DNA from: Pseudomicrostroma phylloplanum
Lineage: Eukaryota > Basidiomycota > Exobasidiomycetes > Microstromatales
DNA: 64,000 bases
Assembly: GCA_039545275.1 (NCBI GenBank)
Contig: BCHS01000006.1
Location: forward strand, 868,001 to 932,000
Direction: 5' to 3'
Part shown: in pieces, positions 19,520-30,335 of the stretch
Layout of the letters: each line of letters opens with the position of its first letter
Position numbering within the stretch: the stretch's first letter is position 1
The notes under the pieces: generated by a model
What the model saw: the letters and a program-made list of their open reading frames with translations, nothing else
Told to the model about the DNA's origin: nothing
Database searches by the model: none
Translations under genes and position numbers: made by a program

Positions 19520-22500
19520 TTAGGCATAGCCTTGCGTTTGCCGAGAGGCAGGAGATGTCCGGCTGTACGACGAGTGGTTGCTGCCAGGCTGAGGGTATCC
19601 CTGACCTCCTCCTCCTTGATACGAGCTTTGGCCAGAGAAGCCAGACGAGTTGTAGCTCGCTTGACCCATGCTAGCAGCACCGCCGCCGCCGTTGTCGCCA
19701 TTGAAGGCGCTGCCGGCCACGGCAGGAGAGACGCTCCTGAAGAAGCCTCCTCCTGCCCCTCCACCACCACCACCTCCTCCGCCAGGATGAAAGGCAGCAG
19801 CACTACTCCCAGCACCTCCCGCAGTGCCAGCAGCAGAATGTTGAGTGACCGTCGTGCCTTCCCTCCTGACCAAGACTCTCACGCTGTCCCTCGCCTGAAT
19901 AGTCTGCGCAAAGGTGAGGACGTCTTGCGGGACAGTGTTGGAGAAGATGGCCGTCTGTCGCTCTCCCTTTGCCGAAGTCTGCCCGAGCATCGAGGCGCCT
20001 GCCCTGCCGGACATCATATCGAAGGGATTGTGGCTGCCGAGCGTTAGGCTGGGCGAGACGAGAGGGCTCGATGGCCCTCCGGGACTTCCCTCTGACCAGC
20101 TGGGCGCAGGTAGAGCTCTCAGCATGGTCCCAACGTGTTGACTCAGGTTCCTAGCGATCATCTGATCGACTTCGTCCAGGATGACCATCCGAGCTTCACC
20201 GAGGTCTGGAGACTGCTCACCACCCGCGTTGCCGATACCCTGCCTCAGCTCCTTCAGGCGTGCGACGAGCTCCACCATCCTCGTAGGAGTGCCCACGACA
20301 ATGTGCGGGCGAGCTTGCACGATATTCCTCACTTCCGTCTCGACGTCCGATCCGATCCCAGCAGCAATGTGTACGCGCACGCCAAGGGCTCCTCCGAGAC
20401 CGACTGCCATCCTCTGCGCTTGAGTAGCTTGATCGACAGTAGTCGTCACGATGAGGACAAAGGGCCCGCTGCCATTCGCAGGAGGACTGCCCGATAGGGG
20501 CGGACACCTCAGAGTCGTAAGCGCTACGTGGATGGCCGGTATGACATAGGATGCGATACGTTCCTGCGTAGGGGGTGCTTGAGCGATCACGTCTGAACCC
20601 CGAAGCAAAAAGGGCAGGGCGCGCTGTTGCACCTTGTTGGGCGGGCCGAGACCGTACTTGAGCACTGACCGAAGAAGATCAGGCTGTAGAGGGAGGTGCT
20701 CCCACTTGGATACAATGAGTGGAGAGCTCGATAGATCGATCGAGGTGGAAGCCGAGCCGCTCTCTGATGCTCCACCTTGGTGCCCATTGGAACCGACGTT
20801 GCCCGCCATACCACCACCCGCGTTCGGAGAGAGGTGTTGACTCCAACGTTGAGGCTGGCCTTGAGGTAGCGAACGGACATCCGCATTTGGTGAGGTCAGC
20901 CAATTTTGCTGAGATGGCTGCTGCTGCTGCTGCTGCTGAGGGAAGCCTCGCCCGCCGGCGCCAGGACGAGGAGACGGGCCGCGCTGGACCATGGGTACAG
21001 TGGGGAGCGGGAGAGGGCTTCTTGGCGCGCCCTGTTGAGCATCCGAGGGCGGTAGAGGCGCCAGTCCCTGAGCCATGTGCTGAGGCGAAGGGGGAGCACC
21101 ACCTGAGACCCTGGAGCGAAGGGGGGCAGCACGTTCCCCGTTGCCTGCCAGGCCTAGCCCGCTGACATTGACCCCGCCTGAGCCTCGGCGGGCAAGTTGC
21201 TGCTGCTGCTGTTGGACAGACACGAGCTGCCTGACGTTCCCACTGATCATATCCAACTGCTCTCTCATCGCTCTGATCTCGGCCTCCTTGGAGGAAGCGA
21301 CCATCTCAGCATGTGACTGCCCCCCACCTTCACCCCTCATCTTTTCCCTCTCCATCAACCAACTGACGTCGCGAGCAATGCCAGTGAGACCCTGCGTGAG
21401 CTGAGTCATTGCCATCTCCAGGGCCGTCAAACGTCTGCTGGGATCATTGTCTGGGGATGAGCTTGTCACCCGCTGTTTCCTCATCGGATTGGCATTGTTG
21501 AATTGTGATCCGCTGGCGTCTCCTGTGCCATGGTGAGGCTGCATTGTCTGTCCAATGGAGCCCGAGTCGCCAAGATGGAGAGGGACTGGCGAGCTAAAGC
21601 GATGTCTGTTTGGGTCTAGAGGAGATGCGATACGGGCAGGGGCAGGGCTACGCTGCGAGGCCCTGGAGTGATTGTTCAGTCGGTCGATGGCATTGCGGGA
21701 GCCGTGCAAGTGAGTCGGAGTACCACTCTGTTGTTGCTGATACTGCTGTTGGTGATGCTGTTGCTGGTGTCTCTGTTGTGACCCAGGGAAAGGATATGCA
21801 CCTGGGACACCCGAGTCCAAGGGACTTGACAGATTGCTGTTGAAAGCCACCCCAGGCTGTGAGCCATCTGGAGATACGAGGGGTGGTCCACTTTGGTCTA
21901 GAGAAAGCTTGCCAAAGTTCCCTGCTGCATTGTCACCAGAGAATGATCGGTGAACTGCAACTTCTGGTCGAGGTCTCACAAGCTCTGGCGGTGATCGATT
22001 GACGCTCGGGTAGGAAACGCCCGGAGCGCCGCCGTGTCCAGCAGAGGCATGAGCTCGAGGTTGCTCCTGCCTGCTGTTGGAGGGGCCAGACTGGTTTTGA
22101 GACGCGGCTAGGGCAGCAGCAGCGGCGGCGGCAGCGGCAGCGTTGCTCCGTTGTTGCAGTCTGCCGAAGTCCAGCCGACTGGTAGGGCGATCGCCTGAGC
22201 GAGCAGGGGAAGAGGACGATGAGCTCTGGCCTGGTTGATCAGCTGGCGCGGGAGAGAGCGTCGAAGCCCTGTTGACGTGTGCGGGCTTGTCGCCCTCGTA
22301 GAAGGCACTCTCCACCGCCGAAGCAGGTCGATTGAGACCGATTGCAAATGGCGCGAAGGCACTGGACCCGCCGGATGGCGACATGCCTCCTGCGAAGCCA
22401 GCGAACAAGGTGTCATCTCTGCTTCCCAGCTCGAAGAGGGAGAGCGGTCTGGGCAAGGTACTGCTGGTGCTTCTGCTTGTGCTTCCTCCGACGTTGCCTG

Positions 22501-22840
22501 CTGTTCCACTGTTTGCGCCTGCTCCTTGCGCTGCCCCCGCGGAAGGCGAGCGATGACCGCCTATGGCTCCAACGATAGGCGAAGGAGCCCTAGGCGATAT
22601 TGTGGGATTGCTGGGACTGCGCATTGGCGGCAAGAGAGAACCGGAGGCGTAGAAGCCACTGCTACTGCTAGGGAGATTACTCCTTTCACCTCCCTCTGCG
22701 CCGATATGGGTACCTCCGAGGGAGGCAGATCCAGGGAAGAGGAGCCTGGGGTGCACCTGATCATGAGGCTGAGGCACCGCCGACGTGGCAGGCGAAGGTG
22801 CCGTCGTGGTGATATTGATAGGGTGTGATGAAGAGTCCAT
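19520..22840 (-). CDS. DEAD-box-like protein lacking ATPase motifs
   Basis: A single-exon model of 1106 aa. The first 750 residues are disordered, rich in Ser, Gly, Pro and Gln with poly-Ala, poly-Gln and poly-Gly runs. A short coiled coil sits near MALTQL...REQLDMIS. A RecA1-type DEAD-box domain follows: WEHLPLQPDLLRSVLKYGLG, a Q-motif-like KVQQRALPFLLRGSDVIAQA, GTPTRMVEL (motif Ib) and LDEVDQMI in place of DEAD. The Walker A GxGKT is replaced by APPTQERI, and SAT by FSNT. No second RecA domain is present; the C-terminus is Gly/Ser-rich. It most resembles eIF4A but should not hydrolyse ATP by the known mechanism. ATG 22840 was preferred; 22945 would add 35 residues. Confidence 0.7.
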   Translation of the reverse strand: MDSSSHPINITTTAPSPATSAVPQPHDQVHPRLLFPGSASLGGTHIGAEGGERSNLPSSSSGFYASGSLLPPMRSPSNPTISPRAPSPIVGAIGGHRSPSAGAAQGAGANSGTAGNVGGSTSRSTSSTLPRPLSLFELGSRDDTLFAGFAGGMSPSGGSSAFAPFAIGLNRPASAVESAFYEGDKPAHVNRASTLSPAPADQPGQSSSSSSPARSGDRPTSRLDFGRLQQRSNAAAAAAAAAALAASQNQSGPSNSRQEQPRAHASAGHGGAPGVSYPSVNRSPPELVRPRPEVAVHRSFSGDNAAGNFGKLSLDQSGPPLVSPDGSQPGVAFNSNLSSPLDSGVPGAYPFPGSQQRHQQQHHQQQYQQQQSGTPTHLHGSRNAIDRLNNHSRASQRSPAPARIASPLDPNRHRFSSPVPLHLGDSGSIGQTMQPHHGTGDASGSQFNNANPMRKQRVTSSSPDNDPSRRLTALEMAMTQLTQGLTGIARDVSWLMEREKMRGEGGGQSHAEMVASSKEAEIRAMREQLDMISGNVRQLVSVQQQQQQLARRGSGGVNVSGLGLAGNGERAAPLRSRVSGGAPPSPQHMAQGLAPLPPSDAQQGAPRSPLPLPTVPMVQRGPSPRPGAGGRGFPQQQQQQQPSQQNWLTSPNADVRSLPQGQPQRWSQHLSPNAGGGMAGNVGSNGHQGGASESGSASTSIDLSSSPLIVSKWEHLPLQPDLLRSVLKYGLGPPNKVQQRALPFLLRGSDVIAQAPPTQERIASYVIPAIHVALTTLRCPPLSGSPPANGSGPFVLIVTTTVDQATQAQRMAVGLGGALGVRVHIAAGIGSDVETEVRNIVQARPHIVVGTPTRMVELVARLKELRQGIGNAGGEQSPDLGEARMVILDEVDQMIARNLSQHVGTMLRALPAPSWSEGSPGGPSSPLVSPSLTLGSHNPFDMMSGRAGASMLGQTSAKGERQTAIFSNTVPQDVLTFAQTIQARDSVRVLVRREGTTVTQHSAAGTAGGAGSSAAAFHPGGGGGGGGGAGGGFFRSVSPAVAGSAFNGDNGGGGAASMGQASYNSSGFSGQSSYQGGGGQGYPQPGSNHSSYSRTSPASRQTQGYA

Positions 22841-23398
22841 GACGATGCAGGTGGGGAGAAGATACCAGGCAGTTGTTGTATGCTGGCTGTTTGGTCTACT
22901 TTGGTATGCTGAGAGAAGGATGAGACCAGGGTAGTGGGGAAGCAATGACGGGACGTGAAAAGTATAGCAGGTCAGGCCCAGCCTTGACGTCGCTTAGAGA
23001 AGGGCGTTTGTCGTCCAAGGGAGTGTGCGTCCGCGTATGGCCAGACGACGACAGTCTGCCTTCGTTGAAAGGGTGCGAGCTGGCGCAGTGAATACCACTG
23101 ATTAGCTACGAGGATAGGGGTTGGGAAGTACAAGAAGGTGGTAGCGAGCGATGCACTCACTTAGGCGTAGTAGGCGAGGCGAAGCGAGGGCCGATTGAGA
23201 AGAAGCGGGGCAGCCACGGCCGGAGCGGAGCCGCTGAGCCAAAAAATAGGAAAAAGAAGAGGCCGGAGAAGAAAGGCAGCGGACGAGGAAGCAGCGCGGA
23301 CAGAAGATCTCACGCACACACAGCCAGGCTGCGAGGGATGACAGAGACCAACCAACCATCACCACACCATCATCACCACCAACATCATCCGCAATAGC
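22841..23398. other. Divergent gap, helicase-like gene and uS10m
   Basis: This is a divergent promoter of 558 bp. One GTGGGG occurs at 22934-22939 and one GCGGGG near 23205. A CATCACCAC-rich tract lies at 23356-23390, directly before the uS10m start. Nothing else is recognised. Confidence 0.4.
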
Positions 23399-24360
23399 AT
23401 GGCAGCATCCTCATCTCGCAATATGCTGCGTAGCATCGGCGCATCGTTAACTACCTCTGCCGCCCCTATGGCTCCTCGAGCCCTGGCAGCGCCCGCAAGA
23501 GGCCTTCTCCAGCAGCGATTCGCAAGGTGAGTTGCGGGACAGAGACGATCCTTCATCCTGGCCTCGTAAGAAGTACTGACGACGACATCCTTACCATTCT
23601 ATTCCACAGCTCATCTGCTCCTCGTCAGCAAGAAGACACTACCTCACCAGCCACCAGCACCTCTTCCTCTTCCTCCATCCCATCCACCTCTTCCCTGCGT
23701 CCACCACCTCCCGCCAACGCCCCCCTCCTTCCGGAAACGCAGTACCACCCTCCCACCCACGGGCACCACGTCTGCACCTTACACCTCTCCGCCTACTCCG
23801 AAGGCGAGACCCTGCAAAACCTCCAGTTCTTCACCGACTTTGCCCTGCGCACAGCCTACGCTCTGGGTATCCCCGCTACACGTCCCGCCTCGCCTCCACG
23901 CCAGACGTCCCTCTGGACTGTCCCCCGTGGTCCCTTTGTGCACAAGAAGTCGCAAGAAAACTTTATGAGGCGGGTGAGCTCTAGAGTGGTCAAGGTGTAC
24001 GATGCGAATGAGGACGTGGTGGAGAAGTGGCTTTACTTCTTGAGGGTGCATGAGATGGCGGGAGTGGGGATGAAGGCGGAGATGCTCAAGAGGAGGCCGG
24101 TGGGAATTGGGAGGACCATCTTCGAGGGAGCACAGGAGGCACTCAGGGAGGGGAACACTAAGGTCACTGCAGGCGGTGAAGAGGCAGCAGAGGGAAGTGC
24201 CGAAGCTGCATCGACTACGCGAGCCCAGCCGGCGAGCGAGGCAGAGGTAGCAGAGGACATCAAGACTCTGGCAAAGGGCATTATCGATGCGGGCAAGGAG
24301 GGTCAGACTCAATCATCCACGGGCGAGCAGTCGAAAGCACAAGGAGAAGCAAAGAGCTAA
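23399..24360 (+). CDS. RSM10: Mitochondrial ribosomal protein uS10m
   Basis: Two exons, 23399-23526 and 23610-24360, give 292 aa. The first 43 residues (MAASSSRNMLRSIGASL...) are rich in Arg, Ser and Ala without acidic residues, as in a mitochondrial presequence. A uS10 domain follows a Ser/Pro linker: CTLHLSAYSEGETLQNLQFF, then RQTSLWTVPRGPFVHKKSQENF with the conserved RGPFVHKKS, and a final strand KWLYFLRVHEMAGVGMK. It belongs to the small subunit of the mitochondrial ribosome. A long Glu/Ala-rich C-terminal tail is an extension beyond the core fold. The 3' end nearly abuts the Rua1-like gene (convergent). Confidence 0.92.
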
Positions 24361-24474
24361 AGAGGTCTGGTCTTGATGAGAGGGAGTGGCTCTTCACAGC
24401 AATACAACCTCTGTCACATGCACACTTGCTCCTGTTGGCTTCGAGACTGGCCTCGCTGTCTAGCGCTCGTTCTG

Positions 24475-27439
24475 TCACTTGGCTTCGTAGGCAGCCTTCA
24501 CACGCAAGTAGAACTGAATACCAAAGCCCGACGGTCAGATCACCTCGCCGAGCAAAGCCTTGTCCGCCGCATACGCTCACCTCGTCCTCTACAAAGATGC
24601 CGCTGGTGTCCGCCATTGGGCGCTTCTTGTGGCACTTGGCAGCGTGCTTGCGCCAATAGATCTCAGGAATCTGCGAAGCAGTGAGCACATCAGCTGCCAC
24701 CTCGGCTTCGCTGGTAGACTGGCAGCGCCTCCCTGCTCACCTTGACTTCCACATCCTTGACACTTTCCAGCGCGATCCACTTTCCACAGGCATGACACTC
24801 CCCCTGCATGATCGTCCTCCTCTCCCCATGAACAACGCCGTTTCCGACTCGGTCCACGCTCCTGAATGCCACGGGAGGGTCCATGGGCTGCCCAGTGGCT
24901 GGCATGATGCCGTGCGCAATCTGCAGGTGGTAGTTGTAGGCAGAGACTTTCGTCTGGTACCAAGTGGCCGAGCCGTGACCTCGTCCGGGAGGGGAGGTGT
25001 CATAGCAGATTGGGCAGAGGGCTTCTTTCTTCATGCCGCGACCTCGCGTAAAGCGGGGAATGTAGAGGTCGAAGGGGTCTGTCAGGGAGACATTGGGGTC
25101 GCCGGGGAACTTGAAGAAGCTGCGCTTCGCGATCACTTGCAGCTCGGAAGAAAGACTGTCGATGGTCACATTAGACACAGATCAGCTTGCTGCTCAGCTC
25201 ACGACTTTGCAAGGCTCACCTTGGGTCTTCGGCTCCTCGTGGGAAGACCCTCTGCTGAATCTCTTCAGGCAATTGGCTTGGCTGTGGAGTAAAGGGATAG
25301 ACCGCAACCCATACCTTCGACATGAACGATTCTGCCCACTTAGTCCCTCCAAGATCAAGACGACTCTACAACATACCACAGTATATCTCTGGTAGAAGCC
25401 CGGGAAGCGTGCTGTCTGCTTGTCGACATGACGTGGGAAGACTCGGTGTTGGGTGGCGCGATCCTTCTCGTTGGAATTCTCGGAATTTTGAGTTGTGGCT
25501 CTTTTGTCTGCAAGGCCCTCATCTTCCTTGCGACTGGCGATGCCGCCGATGATGGAATCGATAGTCTCTGCGGCAGTTTCCCCTACTCCAGGAACGTCAG
25601 CGCGGGCGTCATTCCCAGAGGCCTCTGGTGACTGTCGTCTTCGTCGCCCTCTGTGGACCTCTAGTGCTTCAAGCGACTTCTGGACTAGCTGAGCTCGCTG
25701 TTCAGCTCGCAACGCACGTGCTGAATGAGCAGTGCCTTCTCCCTCGGTGTTGACCTCATGTCCGGATGTATGCTGTAAGTTGCACAGTATCTCTGCCGCG
25801 GTGTTGCTACTGATAGGACCAGCCTCGGCCTTGAGCTGAGATGAATCTCCACCACTGTGTGCTATCTTGAGACGCTTGCGTCCAAGGTCCCAAAGCGCTG
25901 GATCGATGTTACTGAAGGCAGATGTGCACGCTGGTGTCTGATCGCCTGCCTTGCTCGTCTTCAAGTAGACCTTGGGCGATCCAGTCATCTTGTGAATGTG
26001 TGGCCTCGAGAGCTGTCGGGCTTTGCTGCTTGTTCCCGCTGCTTCTTCCTCGCAATCTGAATCTTCAAAGAGGAGTCCATGATTGACGAATTCATCCGCC
26101 GTCGAAAGCTTGCGTGATCGCCTTGTTCTCTTCGCATCAAATTGCAGTGTAGGCTCTCCATTTTGCGCAAGTCTATCAGTGTCGTCAAGCACATGTGGCT
26201 GATGTCGTGAGACCAGCCTGAATGCTTTGCTCTGCACCAAAAGTCTCTTTGGGCTGGGAGAAGGTGGTGTCGAGTATCTGTATGCTCGGCCAGGCCCTGG
26301 GCCACTGCCACTTTGGGTTTGATGGTCGTAGCTGTCGTCGTTCAACACCGTGCGGAGACCAGAAGTCAAGCCAGTCTGTTGCAAGCCACAGATGAGGTTC
26401 TGGTCAGTATGACATGCTCTGTGCAGTGCACAATGCACTAGCGAGTACGGACCTGTTCACCGCTCCAGCCTCTTGGCGTGCCGCCGGAAGAGAAGCCTTC
26501 TTCACTGGCACCAAGAACTGAGGCCGCTGTTACGTGATACTCATTGGAGTCGGAAGAGACGTGGGGTCCCCCCATGGAGCTGCCATCCGACGGAAGGAAA
26601 GTATAAGAGGCTGCATTACACTCTGTTCTGTATTGGCCGGTCACTTGGGAGGCACAGTGAGGAAGAGCAAACGACATTGTTGGCAAGCGTGGTGGGCTCG
26701 GACCCGCGCTGCGTCGTCCGCGACTCGGGGTAGACCCAAGCGCAAAGGACCTCGGAGGTGAGCCTGTCGATACTGCATAGGACGAGGAACGGGCAAAATC
26801 TGGTGCCGGAAAGTGAGACGAGTCAGCTCTGGTCAAGGTACAGTGCTGCACCTCGATGGTCCGTGGAGCCTTGCCTGGGCTTGGAGTGCAGCCACTGTGG
26901 AGAAGCTTTCGTCTGGCTCGGCGGTTGCTTCCGCCTGTGGTGAGATCATGACGCGGCGTGCTGCAGTGATGGAAGAGGCGAGGAATGCGATTCTGTGGCA
27001 ACTGGCCAATTTGATCGTGTTCGCTTGCGCTGTCAGTACGAGAATTACAGCGTGCTGCCGCCGAGACCTGAGCTTGAACAGTAGCTATAGAGGTGGAAGG
27101 TAAGAGAAAGGTGTCTCTTCGCAGGAGAGGACGTGACTCCACTGCATATACGGGGGAAGTATCAGTGCTGTCCCGTCGCTGAGGACCATGAGCCTCCACG
27201 CGCATAAAGTTCAGGAAGTCGTTGAGCGTCTTGAGAGTACTGTCGTTCGAAGTCTCAGCAGTGGCATAGAGTGAGTCGGCAGTCAGAGGGTCTGGATGTT
27301 GAGCGTTGGCTTGGAGCGCAGCGGCATGTTCAAAGGTGTTTGCGCTGGTCACTGAGGCTGAGGAGTGACTTGGTTCGTTTACGCAGCCAGGCGCATCCGA
27401 CGCTGCAGCCAAGTCTGCCATATTGTGACAGTCTGCCAT
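24475..27439 (-). CDS. Rua1-type zinc-binding transcription regulator
   Basis: Six exons (26453-27439, 25377-26399, 25220-25281, 24741-25155, 24581-24670, 24475-24513) give 871 aa in frame. The N-terminal two thirds are Ser/Pro-rich and disordered. The C-terminal domain has the Rua1_C (DUF4451) marks: FPGFYQRY, RVFPRGAEDP, DPFDLYIPRFTRGRG, KKEALCPICYD, SAYNYHLQIAHG, GECHACGKW and YWRKHAAKCH. The Cys/His pairs suggest two zinc-binding units. In Ustilago maydis, Rua1 activates the ustilagic acid (glycolipid) cluster, but the family is wider and this copy may be an ordinary paralogue. The start is uncertain: ATG 27439 (MADCHNMADL) was chosen, and an in-frame ATG at 27607 exists. Confidence 0.83.
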
Positions 27440-28114
27440 AGCAGACAAGAGCGAAGGGCTTGGAGCAGCAGAGAGGAAGGCGAGGGAAGCATGACAAGAG
27501 GGGACGAAACAACGGACGATACGGAAGACGGAGAAGAGACGACGGACGACGGACGACGAATGCGCGAAGGCAGAGGCTTTGGCAGCATACAGCCATCGCA
27601 CGGCCAATCATGCACGAATTTCCGTCGTGGTAGCAATCAATCTAGCGGAAGTGGCCGGCAGATCGCTTCTACTGTCCGCTCCTTGTTCGGCATGGGGTTT
27701 GCCGACGGCATCCAGTCATCAGATCAGACCACCGCATCCGCAGCTCAACGACTAGCATGCTCTTGTGCTCTCTACCTTGGTTGCCTCCCTACTATCCTCA
27801 TTCTACCGAGCCGCGGAGAAACACCGGCTCTCCTCCGAGTGTTGTCGAGTCCGGCAGCGCTTCGAGGCGCCTGCATCCCTGCGCTCGAGCCACCTTACAT
27901 TCCTTTTCCGTCCCAGCGCCTTGCGCCTAATTGTTATCTTCCCGACGGCGCGTATCTATCAAGGTTGGTACAGCACAGTCGAGCTTCACAGCCTTGCTAT
28001 CTGAGCCACGTCTTTGCCTTTCTCTCATAAGGAGCGCGATGTTCATACCGTAGCGAAACATCTTCCCACTCTACCATTCTCATCCTGATCGCCCGCTCCC
28101 GCCACCCGGCCATC
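27440..28114. other. Divergent gap without recognised features
   Basis: This is the promoter region of the Rua1-like gene (left) and the DUF3445 gene (right). The short GACGGACGACGGACGACGAA repeat at 27540-27560 is the only notable structure. No GTGGGG/CCCCAC was found here. Confidence 0.4.
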
Positions 28115-29732
28115 ATGGATCTCACCTCATACCCGCTGCTGGCGAGCTTCGGCGTTCCCTTGGGGATCGCCGCAAGCCTCCTAGCTGCACTACTCCTCTA
28201 TTCTCTCCTCGCTCCAAAGAAGCTCTCGGGGCCGTATACCAAGCTCTATCCTAACTACAAGGGCTTCACACATCCTCCCTCGGAAGGGATGGACTTTGAT
28301 CTGCGCAAGGTGGAAGAGCCAAGGTATCGTCCGTTCAAGTTTGGGGCATATCAGGTGAGTCTAGCGTAGAGAGATGTGACCTTTGCTCTCTCCGCCAGCT
28401 GAACCTCGCAAGGCCTTGCAATACGCTCCCTCTCTCTACCTCACAGGTCACAATGGGCATCCGTACCATCCCTCAGCAAGACTGGCTGCACATCCACTGC
28501 TCCTACCCCTCCTACATACGCCTACGCCAGGCGCGCCACGAGATCTACAAGGAGCATTCCGTCCGCACTCTACCATCTACCTCGAAGCGCAACGAGCTCG
28601 CAGCCCTCGAAGTAGCCCGAGCGATCGCTGGCTTTCTGGCCAACCGATACCCAAGCATGTTCGAAGTTACGCCAAAGGGAGCAGAGAAGAGTACGGATGG
28701 GTGGGACATCAGAGGAATGAAGAGATTCGCGCAACCTCATCTGGGCTTGGAAGAGAGGCAGTGGACCCTGCTTGATCTGGGGAAGGGTGGAGACGATGCG
28801 ATGAAAGTGGCCGGGGAGCTGCTGCCGGATGATCTGGCCATCATGATGGCCGATGAAGAGGGCGATACAAAGGGCCAGTACCGCTTTGTGGCCGGGAGCG
28901 TCTGCACGCCAGGATTCTGGAGGCTAGATGAGAAGCTAGGTGAGACAGCGGCAGCAGGACGTCGTAAAGGCATGCCTAGCACAAGCTCATCATGTCTTCC
29001 TCTGCATGCACTCCAGGCCTCACACTTCAGCAGATTCACATCAAAGGCAAGGTAGCGCAGTACGAGACGAAACTGATGCACCCCATGGACCGCTGGTTCT
29101 CCAAGCTCAACCCCAATTCCCTTGCCGAGCGCAACAACTACTTCTTCCAAGTCTTCAACCCGCGCGACATTGATCCCAAGGAGGCCATCAAGTCACTGCA
29201 CGATGGGACCTTCAGCCCGTCTGTCCTGAAAGTCGACGACCCTCACAACATGTCCACGAGGGGGCACGAGGGTCACGAGGCCGTGCGAGACGATACGGAG
29301 CTCTCTTGGTCGCACACTACGAATGGCCCAGAGAACCTCTTCGACCAGAGCCTCAAGACGTCTGTGCCCGTCGAGGGCGTCGCGCCTCCTGCGCCGCCGG
29401 CTCCCGCTCGAGGTCCCCAAGACGTAGCAATGCGCTCGGAGCGGCAGTCACTCCGCAGGTTCCCTCGCTCGGGCGCGGTGCTATTCACCGTACGGACCTA
29501 TCTCACCCCAGTGACGACAATGGCCGAGGAGAAGGGCGTGCCGGGTCGACTGGCGAGCGCAATGCGTAGCTGGCCGGACGATATTGCGTGGTACAAGGCG
29601 GCGGAGCTGTACAGGGACATTGTCCTGCCGTACTTGGATGAGAAGCATCGCGAGCAGGTGCAAAAGGGATGGGTCAAGGAAGGCGAGGATGAGGAAGAGG
29701 TGCTAAAGGCTAGGAGGGCCTATCCTCTGTGA
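28115..29732 (+). CDS. Heme-dependent oxidative N-demethylase family (DUF3445)
   Basis: Three exons, 28115-28354, 28447-28939 and 29017-29732, give 482 aa. Residues 10-32 form a hydrophobic N-terminal anchor (ASFGVPLGIAASLLAALLLY). The DUF3445 / heme-dependent oxidative N-demethylase domain follows, with PFKFGAYQVTMGIRTIPQQDW, a central VAGSVCTPGFWRLDEKLG, and IHIKGKVAQYETKLMHPMDRWF. Bacterial relatives bind heme with a PAS-like fold and demethylate amines. The fungal proteins are little studied. The late residues SERQSLRRFPRSGAVLFTVRTY are the conserved arginine-rich motif of the family. Likely membrane-bound, perhaps in the ER. Confidence 0.85.
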
Positions 29733-30335
29733 AGGGGGTAAACAGCATATGCAGTAGAGTGAACACGTCATGTACCCTGTTACCAGCATCGAATGCACAT
29801 TATAGACGTTTCACCTCAATATTGCTTCCTCCCGTCTTGTACCCGCTATCTCGGAGGTAAGGAGAACCTGGACCCTCGTGAATCATGGCGCGGGTGGTGG
29901 TGGTGTGGTGCCCCGCGTGGGACGAGGGCGTGCGTGCCCGCGTGGCCCTCGGCTGGTGTGCCCCTTTGCCCATTTCCCAGCTTGGCGCTGCACAGTGACC
30001 GCTCCACCCGCACGCCCGCCCGCCGGCCGGCCCGCTGCCCGCACTTATCACGGCCACCATTTCCCTTGGAGGAGTCGTGAGTAATTCACTCAGCATTCCT
30101 CTTACCTGCCATCTCTTCCTTGAACAATTCACCATCTCTACTGAGTGGACCATCTTCCATACTGCGCCCTACCATCTCACACGCACAGTCACAAGACTAC
30201 GCTCACGCACCTCCACGCCTGCCTGCCCGCCTTGCCTCTTTCCGCCTTGCTCACTTCCTGTTCCGCACAGGAGATTCTTACGTAGCCTCGTATTTCAATC
30301 AAGCCTGCCTGCCGCCGTAGCTCCATCCCATAGCC
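29733..30335. other. Intergenic gap, GC-rich
   Basis: A 603-bp gap, upstream of the coiled-coil gene. It contains a GC-rich CGCCCGCCGGCCGGCCCG-like tract near 30010-30035 and pyrimidine-rich sequence (30080-30330) typical of fungal core promoters. No gene is supported. Confidence 0.4.

Noticed and set aside
25366..25376. An 11-nt intron in the Rua1-like gene followed by a coding-looking stretch (VWVAVYPFTPQ).
   Set aside because: A normal 95-nt intron (25282-25376) with a CTAAG-like branch site joins FYQRYTV to PSQLPEE in phase; the open frame inside is chance.
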